Assembly (NCBI GenBank): GCA_904502175.1
Contig: CAJGDU010000098.1
Coordinates: 1 to 5,156, forward strand
Reading direction: 5' to 3'
Length of the DNA: 5,156 nucleotides
DNA from: Clostridiaceae bacterium
GTDB lineage: Bacteria; Bacillota; Clostridia; Oscillospirales; Acutalibacteraceae
Part shown: positions 1 through 3,669 of the stretch, piece after piece
Layout: each line of letters begins with the position of its first letter
Numbering within the stretch: position 1 is the stretch's first letter
Position numbers and translations under genes: made by a program
Notes under the pieces: generated by a model
Database searches by the model: none
The model's input: only the letters and a program-made list of their open reading frames with translations
Told to the model about the DNA's origin: nothing

Positions 1-1200
1 ATGGAGATCAGCCTGGCCGAAGTCCTCGCCTCCATGGAGGTGGATGGCTTCCTGGTAGACGCGGAAGGCCTCGGCGTGTACGGCGAAGAGATCAACCGCC
101 GCGTGGAAGAGATGACCGCCCGCATCTATGACGAAGTGGGCTTCGAATTCAACCTGAACTCCCCGAAACAGCTGGGCGAGGCCCTCTTTGAGAAGATGGG
201 ACTGCCCGGCGGGAAGAAGACCAAGACCGGCTGGTCCACCAATGCCGCCGTCCTGGAAGGGCTGGCGGACCAGTATCAGGTGGTCGCCGACATCCTGGAG
301 TACCGCACGGTCTCCAAGCTGAAGTCCACTTACTGTGACGGCCTCGTCAAGGTCATCGGGGAGGACGGACGCATCCATTCGTCCCTGAACCAGACGGAGA
401 CCCGGACCGGACGCATCTCGTCCTCCGAGCCGAACCTGCAGAACATCCCGGTGAGAAAGCCCATCGGGTCCGAGCTTAGGAAGTTCTTCGTGGCAAAACC
501 CGGCTACACACTGGTGGACGCCGACTACTCGCAGATCGAACTGCGGGTGCTGGCCGCCGTAGCGGACGACGAGAACATGATCGACGCGTTCCGGAGCGGC
601 GAGGACATCCACGCCATCACGGCCTCCCAGGTCTTCGGCGTGCCCCTCGACTACGTCACGCCTCTCATGCGGTCCAACGCGAAGGCCGTCAACTTCGGCA
701 TCGTCTACGGCATCGGCGCCTTCAGCCTGTCCAAGCAGCTGGGCATCACCCGGGCCGAAGCGGACCGGTACATCAAGGGCTATCTGCACAACTTCAGCGG
801 TGTCGACCGGTACATGCACGACGTGGTCGAACAGGCCAAGAAGGACGGCTATGTGAAGACGCTCTATGAGCGCCGCCGGTACCTGCCGGAACTCACCGCC
901 TCCGACCGGAACCTCCGGGCCTTCGGCGAGCGGGTGGCGCGGAACATGCCCATCCAGGGCACGGCCGCCGACATCATCAAGATCGCCATGATCAAAGTGT
1001 ACAACCGCCTGCAGATGGAGGGGCTGGACGCCCGTCTCATCCTGCAGGTCCACGATGAACTCATCGTCGAGTGCGAGGAGTCCATTGCCGACAAGGTCCT
1101 CGAGATCGTGAAGTTCGAGATGGAACACGCCTGCGCGCTCAGCGTCGACATGCAGGTGGATGCCCACATCGGCAAAACCTGGTACGACGCGAAGGGGTAA
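1..1200 (+). CDS. polA: DNA polymerase I, C-terminal polymerase domain (5' end outside window)
   Basis: This is the family A (Klenow-type) polymerase domain, which extends DNA in Okazaki-fragment maturation and excision repair. The frame is open from base 1 to TAA at 1198-1200. The ATG at base 1 is probably internal: the 399 residues match only the palm, fingers and thumb region, whereas complete Pol I is usually about 850-930 residues. Visible motifs are TGRISS (R138), motif A DYSQIELR at 175-182 (catalytic D175, steric-gate E180), motif B in the O-helix from R224 through K228, F232 and Y236, the QGTAADIIK segment, and motif C QVHDE at 349-353 (H351, catalytic D352). Phe at 232 is the dideoxynucleotide-discriminating form found in E. 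coli. All catalytic residues are intact, so the enzyme should be active. Whether the 5' nuclease and 3'-5' exonuclease domains exist cannot be seen. rimI follows after 6 bases and its Shine-Dalgarno lies in the polA 3' end, which implies co-transcription. Confidence 0.97.
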   Translation: MEISLAEVLASMEVDGFLVDAEGLGVYGEEINRRVEEMTARIYDEVGFEFNLNSPKQLGEALFEKMGLPGGKKTKTGWSTNAAVLEGLADQYQVVADILEYRTVSKLKSTYCDGLVKVIGEDGRIHSSLNQTETRTGRISSSEPNLQNIPVRKPIGSELRKFFVAKPGYTLVDADYSQIELRVLAAVADDENMIDAFRSGEDIHAITASQVFGVPLDYVTPLMRSNAKAVNFGIVYGIGAFSLSKQLGITRAEADRYIKGYLHNFSGVDRYMHDVVEQAKKDGYVKTLYERRRYLPELTASDRNLRAFGERVARNMPIQGTAADIIKIAMIKVYNRLQMEGLDARLILQVHDELIVECEESIADKVLEIVKFEMEHACALSVDMQVDAHIGKTWYDAKG

Positions 1201-1206
1201 GACCGC

Positions 1207-1683
1207 ATGAAGATCGTCAACATGACCGCCCGGTCCATCCCGGACGTGGCGCGGCTGGAACAAGAGTGCTTTCCGCACCCCTGGCAGGAGGCCTCCATTG
1301 AGGAGTGCTTCCAGAACCCGGCGTACTACTTCTTCGTCGCAAAAGACGACGAAAACGACGTGGTGGGGTATATCGCCACCTATATCGTGCGCGATGAAGC
1401 CTTCGTGGAAAACGTCTGCGTCGCGGAACACGCGCGGCGGCAGGGCATTGGCAGAGCGCTGGTGGAGCGGGCCATCGAGAACTGTGAGGCGAACGGGGCG
1501 TCCTTTTTGTCTCTGGAAGTGCGGCGTTCGAACACCGCTGCCATCGGGCTGTACACCGCCCTCGACTTCGAGATCGAAGCCACCCGGAAGAAGTATTATT
1601 CCGACCCGGAGGAAGACGCCCTCATCATGACACGTAATTTTGAAAGAAAGCAGGCAGAAGGCTTTGTTTGTTTTAGGTATTGA
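1207..1683 (+). CDS. rimI: RimI-type GNAT N-acetyltransferase (ribosomal protein S18 alanine N-acetyltransferase-like)
   Basis: The predicted cytoplasmic enzyme transfers acetyl from acetyl-CoA to a protein N-terminal alpha-amino group; in E. coli the known substrate is ribosomal protein S18. The 158 residues form a single GNAT domain. The acetyl-CoA pyrophosphate-binding motif is RRQGIGRAL (77-85), preceded by the beta strand VENVCV. The segment LEVRRSNTAAIGLY carries E104 and Y116, which align with the general base E103 and general acid Y115 of enterobacterial RimI, and the KKYY motif follows at 128-131. The ATG at 1207 has an AAGGGG Shine-Dalgarno (1192-1197) 9 bases upstream, inside the end of polA. 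The last roughly 13 residues, after MTRNF, extend past the usual family end and are encoded in DNA shared with the start of tsaD. RimI and TsaD genes are neighbours in many bacteria. The GNAT and RimI subfamily calls are strong; the actual substrate is inferred. Confidence 0.93.
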   Translation: MKIVNMTARSIPDVARLEQECFPHPWQEASIEECFQNPAYYFFVAKDDENDVVGYIATYIVRDEAFVENVCVAEHARRQGIGRALVERAIENCEANGASFLSLEVRRSNTAAIGLYTALDFEIEATRKKYYSDPEEDALIMTRNFERKQAEGFVCFRY

Positions 1684-2677
1684 GAGTTCCTGCGACGAGA
1701 CCGCGGTCTCTGTCGTGGAAGACGGACGGAAGGTCCGCTCGAACGTCATCGCCTCTTCGCTGGAGGAGCACATCCTCTACGGCGGCGTGGTCCCCGAGAT
1801 CGCCTCCCGCCGACACGCGGAGTGCATCGAACAGGTGACGAAGCAGGCCCTGAAAGACGCGGGCTGTGAGCTGAAGGACATCGGCGCCATCGCGGTCACC
1901 GCCGCCCCGGGGCTCATCGGCGCCCTGCTGGTCGGGGTGAACTTCGCGAAGGGGCTGTCCCTCTCGAGCGGTATCCCGCTGGTGCCGGTACACCACCTCC
2001 GCTCCCACGTGGCGGCGAACTACCTGACCCACCCGGACCTCACGCCGCCGTTCCTGGCGCTCATCGCCTCCGGCGGCCACTCCCACATCGTGGAAGTGAA
2101 GAGCTGGACGGACTACGAGGTCATCGGACAGACCCGGGACGACGCGGCAGGGGAGTGCCTCGACAAGTCCGCACGGGTGCTGGGGCTTCCGTACCCCGGC
2201 GGCAAGAACCTGGACGCGGTCTCGCAGCACGGCGACCCCCACGCCTTCCAGACGCCCAGGCCCCATGTGGACGGCTCGGACTACGACTTCAGTTTTTCCG
2301 GCCTCAAGACCTTTGTCATCAACACAGTGCACCACATGGAGCAGACGGGGGAGACCCCGAACGTCGAAGACATGGGCGCCACCATCATCAACGCCGTCGT
2401 GGACAGTCTGGCGGACCACACGGAGCGGGCAGCCCTGGACCGCGGCTATGACAGGATCGTCCTGGCCGGCGGCGTCTCCGCCAACTCCTTCCTGCGGAAG
2501 AAGTTCACCGAAATCTGTGAAGCCCGCCACTGGACCCTGGCCATGCCGGAACTGCAGTACTGCGGCGACAACGGCGCCATGGTCGCGGCCCAGGGGTATT
2601 ACGAATACATGGCCGGTGTGAGAGCCGGTCTGGACCTCAACGCGAAGGCCACCATGGCCATCGAGGCAAGTTTTTGA
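1640..2677 (+). CDS. tsaD: tRNA N6-adenosine threonylcarbamoyltransferase TsaD
   Basis: TsaD (formerly Gcp/YgjD; Kae1 family) transfers threonylcarbamoyl from TC-AMP to A37 of tRNAs reading ANN codons, giving t6A. In bacteria it works with TsaB and TsaE, which are not in this window. The 345 residues span the usual length. Signatures are GIESSCDET (13-21), APGLIGALLVG (89-99), the metal-binding H119-x3-H123, SGGHSH (144-149), DDAAGE (167-172), FSFSGLKT (217-224), AGGVSAN (276-282), and CGDNGAM with the third metal ligand D310. The frame opens after a stop at 1628-1630, and the first usual start is TTG at 1640, giving a 44-base overlap with rimI. A second TTG at 1664 would give an N-terminus like E. 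coli TsaD and a 20-base overlap. Neither has a textbook Shine-Dalgarno, so translational coupling to rimI is likely. No ATG start is available before the conserved GIESSC motif. Function is very secure; the exact start is not. Confidence 0.96.
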   Translation: MKESRQKALFVLGIESSCDETAVSVVEDGRKVRSNVIASSLEEHILYGGVVPEIASRRHAECIEQVTKQALKDAGCELKDIGAIAVTAAPGLIGALLVGVNFAKGLSLSSGIPLVPVHHLRSHVAANYLTHPDLTPPFLALIASGGHSHIVEVKSWTDYEVIGQTRDDAAGECLDKSARVLGLPYPGGKNLDAVSQHGDPHAFQTPRPHVDGSDYDFSFSGLKTFVINTVHHMEQTGETPNVEDMGATIINAVVDSLADHTERAALDRGYDRIVLAGGVSANSFLRKKFTEICEARHWTLAMPELQYCGDNGAMVAAQGYYEYMAGVRAGLDLNAKATMAIEASF

Positions 2678-2693
2678 AGAAAGAGAGCACATT

Positions 2694-3206
2694 ATGAAGA
2701 TCCTGGTATTGTCCGATTCCCACGGCTGCAAAGACCGTCTTCGGGACATCGTCGAGGCCTATGCGCCGGTCATCGATGCGGTCATTTTCTGCGGCGACGG
2801 AGAGCGGGACTGGGCCTCACTGAACAACCTGCAGTGTCTGCGGCACAAGCGGTGCATCGCCGTCTGCGGGAACGTGGACACCATGTCCATGAATCCCCGT
2901 ACGTCCTTTGACGAGATCGGCGGCTACAAGTTCTACATCTCCCACGGCCACTTCCAGTTCGTCAAAGAGGGCTACGACTACATTGCCATGGACGCCGAAA
3001 AGAACGGCCGGCAGGTCGTCTGCTTCGGTCACACCCATCGGCAGTTTTGCGGCAACTGGGGCGATGTATACCTCTTCAACCCCGGTGCCGTGCTCAACAA
3101 CTGCTACGGCGGCATCCATATCCACGAAGACACCGGCGGCATCACGTTCCGTCACTGGTACTGGGACAACGGCAACGCGGTCCTCCACGACGAGTTCCAT
3201 TTTTAA
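2694..3206 (+). CDS. yfcE: YfcE/MJ0936-family metallophosphoesterase
   Basis: This is a small (170 aa) calcineurin-like phosphoesterase with a two-metal site that hydrolyses phosphodiester bonds; the physiological substrate of this family is poorly known. The complete metal-ligand set is present in order: SDSHG with D8 and H10, GDGE with D35, GN(V)D with N60, SHGH with H84, and GHTH with H113 and H115, followed by the family NPG motif at 129-131. Length and motif order match the YfcE/MJ0936/YsnB group and not larger phosphatases. There is no signal peptide or membrane segment, so the enzyme is cytoplasmic. The ATG at 2694 follows an AG-rich Shine-Dalgarno-like tract (AAGAAAGAGAG, 2677-2687) and lies 16 bases after the tsaD stop, consistent with being last in the operon. 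The stop codon is only 3 bases before the -35 box of the tRNA promoter. The symbol is by family resemblance; Bacillus would call it ysnB. Confidence 0.9.
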   Translation: MKILVLSDSHGCKDRLRDIVEAYAPVIDAVIFCGDGERDWASLNNLQCLRHKRCIAVCGNVDTMSMNPRTSFDEIGGYKFYISHGHFQFVKEGYDYIAMDAEKNGRQVVCFGHTHRQFCGNWGDVYLFNPGAVLNNCYGGIHIHEDTGGITFRHWYWDNGNAVLHDEFHF

Positions 3207-3209
3207 TAC

Positions 3210-3238
3210 TTGAAATGAGAGGGAAAACCTCTTATAAT
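3210..3238 (+). promoter_or_regulatory. Sigma-70/sigma-A type promoter of the tRNA-Arg gene
   Basis: The -35 box TTGAAA (3210-3215, 5/6 match to TTGACA) and a perfect -10 box TATAAT (3233-3238) are separated by the optimal 17 bases. Transcription would start near 3245-3248, only about 4-7 bases before the mature tRNA 5' end at 3252, giving a very short leader for RNase P to remove. The -35 box begins 3 bases after the TAA stop of the metallophosphoesterase gene. It is the only near-consensus promoter I see in the window. Confidence 0.88.
3215..3235 (+). repeat. Inverted repeat in the tRNA promoter spacer
   Basis: AGAGG (3218-3222) and CCTCT (3228-3232) form a perfect 5 bp inverted repeat around GAAAA. 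In RNA the stem extends outward by a G-U, a U-A and an A-U pair to 8 bp (3215-3222 with 3228-3235). It spans the promoter spacer and overlaps the last base of the -35 box and the first three bases of the -10 box. No U-tract follows, so it is not a standard terminator. It could be an operator, or a hairpin in read-through mRNA that caps or helps process the upstream transcript. Function is unknown and chance is possible. Confidence 0.45.
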
Positions 3239-3251
3239 ACTATTCGCACAC

Positions 3252-3328
3252 GCGCTCGTAGCTCAGCTGGATAGAGCACCAGATTCCGGTTCTGGGTGTC
3301 GGGAGTTCGAATCTTCTCGGGCGCGCCA
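3252..3328 (+). tRNA. tRNA-Arg (anticodon CCG), reads CGG
   Basis: A full cloverleaf of 77 bases including encoded CCA (3326-3328). The acceptor stem is 3252-3258 with 3318-3324 (one T-G wobble), discriminator G at 3325. The D stem is GCTC/GAGC (3261-3264, 3274-3277), and the D-loop carries A at position 20, an arginine identity base. The anticodon stem is CCAGA/TCTGG (3279-3283, 3291-3295) with loop TTCCGGT, giving anticodon CCG at 3286-3288. The variable loop has 5 bases. The T stem is GGGAG/CTTCT (two G-T pairs) with loop TTCGAAT. The gene has its own promoter and terminator. CGG is 12 of the 24 arginine codons in the polA fragment, so this tRNA serves a frequently used codon. Confidence 0.97.
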
Positions 3329-3334
3329 AATCGT

Positions 3335-3363
3335 GAGCCTTCCTCTCGGAAGGCTCTATTTTT
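3335..3363 (+). terminator. Rho-independent terminator after tRNA-Arg
   Basis: GAGCCTTCC (3335-3343) and GGAAGGCTC (3348-3356) form a perfect 9 bp GC-rich stem closed by the tetraloop TCTC, followed by TATTTTT. It begins 6 bases after the tRNA CCA end. It is the first terminator visible after polA, so it probably ends both the short tRNA transcript and read-through from the polA-rimI-tsaD-yfcE unit. Confidence 0.92.
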
Positions 3364-3521
3364 GTCATTTTACTGAATATTTCACCTAATCAATCAGTTA
3401 TAAATTCATTCTTTAATAAGTTTACATTTGATAACAAAGATTGTTCGATATCCGTTTGGGTCTGAAGCGCGAAAAATGCCTGTAATAAAGGAAATTTCGA
3501 CCAACAGGAAAGAATGTAAAG

Positions 3522-3550
3522 AGAATTGTTCGGACATTGTGCAGAATTGT
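3522..3550 (+). repeat. Direct repeat AGAATTGT, 21 bp period
   Basis: AGAATTGT occurs at 3522-3529 and 3543-3550, start to start 21 bp, about two helical turns, so both copies face the same side of the DNA. The second copy runs into the left arm of the TTGTAAAG palindrome. A related TGTAAAG lies at 3515-3521. Eight-base repeats can arise by chance in 300 AT-rich bases, so this is only suggestive of binding sites for a regulator. Confidence 0.3.
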
Positions 3551-3570
3551 AAAGCTGGATCACTTTACAA
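3547..3570. promoter_or_regulatory. Palindrome TTGTAAAG-N8-CTTTACAA, possible operator
   Basis: TTGTAAAG (3547-3554) and CTTTACAA (3563-3570) are perfect 8 bp inverted arms around CTGGATCA. The 24 bp span with two half-sites 16 bp apart is typical of a dimeric helix-turn-helix regulator site, and it lies 100 bases before the ligase start codon. The arms resemble BirA half-sites (TTGTAAAC), but BirA operators have a much longer spacer, and they differ from the Rex site in spacing. The regulator is unknown. As RNA it could also fold, but no U-tract follows. Confidence 0.5.
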
Positions 3571-3583
3571 AAATGAGCAAAAC

Positions 3584-3632
3584 GCGACCGTTGCTTAAGA
3601 ACTCTTTAAGTATTTCCCATAATAATGGTCGC
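3584..3632 (+). repeat. Nested inverted repeats (possible leader stem-loop)
   Basis: The outer arms GCGACCGTTG (3584-3593) and TAATGGTCGC (3623-3632) pair over 10 positions in RNA (8 Watson-Crick, two G-U); the outer 6 bp, GCGACC/GGTCGC, are perfect. Immediately inside the 5' arm is a second hairpin, CTTAA (3594-3598) with TTAAG (3606-3610). Twelve unpaired bases (3611-3622) separate it from the outer 3' arm. It ends 25 bases before the ligase Shine-Dalgarno. If transcription starts upstream this would be a structured 5' leader; if the promoter candidate inside it is used, the arms flank that promoter as DNA. Confidence 0.4.
3595..3623 (+). promoter_or_regulatory. Candidate weak promoter for the ligase gene
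   Basis: TTAAGA (3595-3600, 4/6 to TTGACA) and CATAAT (3618-3623, 5/6 to TATAAT) are 17 bases apart, predicting a start near 3630 and a leader of about 40 bases. No better sigma-70 pair was found in the gap. The weak -35 box would fit activator-dependent use, with the palindrome at 3547-3570 lying roughly 60-83 bases upstream of the predicted start. Low confidence, as AT-rich DNA yields such matches often. Confidence 0.3.
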
Positions 3633-3636
3633 AAAT

Positions 3637-3650
3637 TGCGTGTCAACGCA
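3637..3650 (+). repeat. Small inverted repeat TGCGT-GTCA-ACGCA before the RBS
   Basis: TGCGT (3637-3641) and ACGCA (3646-3650) are perfect 5 bp arms around GTCA, ending 7 bases before the Shine-Dalgarno of the ligase gene. It could be a small leader hairpin or an operator near the transcription start. Five-base arms are common by chance. Confidence 0.25.
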
Positions 3651-3657
3651 CTGTTAT

Positions 3658-3661
3658 GGAG
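3658..3661 (+). promoter_or_regulatory. Shine-Dalgarno that fixes the ligase start
   Basis: GGAG at 3658-3661 is 8 bases before the ATG at 3670. The same frame is open back to an ATG at 3625, which would add 15 residues, but that codon has no Shine-Dalgarno and the extra residues look unlike the family. This site therefore decides for 3670. Confidence 0.8.
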
Positions 3662-3669
3662 AATTCAAA

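Larger units (their letters stand above)
3364..3669. other. AT-rich intergenic control region, no gene seen
   Basis: About 306 bases, clearly AT-rich against the GC-rich coding DNA on both sides. Short open frames here have no Shine-Dalgarno, no recognisable protein and AT-rich composition, and one merely runs into the next gene out of frame. I see no second tRNA, T-box (no GGTGG-type antiterminator sequence) or other riboswitch that I recognise. The second half (3515-3662) holds a palindrome, short direct repeats, nested inverted repeats, a weak promoter candidate and a ribosome binding site, all upstream of the ligase gene. It is therefore best read as that gene's promoter and leader. Confidence 0.75.

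Noticed and set aside
1..1200. Complete short DNA polymerase starting at base 1
   Set aside because: The region aligns only with the polymerase domain of Pol I and begins at the window edge without a visible upstream signal, so it is almost certainly the tail of a longer gene.
1673..2749. 358-codon open frame on the minus strand opposite tsaD
   Set aside because: It lies antisense to a fully conserved tsaD, has low-complexity Arg/Val/Asp-rich composition and no motif, and runs past both tsaD and the phosphoesterase start.
3215..3235. Terminator of the phosphoesterase operon
   Set aside because: The hairpin has no following U-tract and overlaps the tRNA promoter boxes, so it does not qualify as an intrinsic terminator.
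3252..3328. tRNA gene as an integration site for a mobile element
   Set aside because: There is no second copy of the tRNA 3' end, no integrase and no mobile-element gene in the window; the AT-rich DNA after it looks like normal intergenic sequence.
3625..3669. Longer ligase start at ATG 3625
   Set aside because: The frame is open, but there is no Shine-Dalgarno, the 15 added residues do not look like the family, and the ATG lies inside an inverted-repeat arm. GGAG at 3658 fits ATG 3670.
3364..3669. T-box or other riboswitch before the ligase
   Set aside because: No T-box antiterminator sequence, no terminator/antiterminator pair with a U-tract and no known aptamer pattern was recognised; only unclassified inverted repeats remain.
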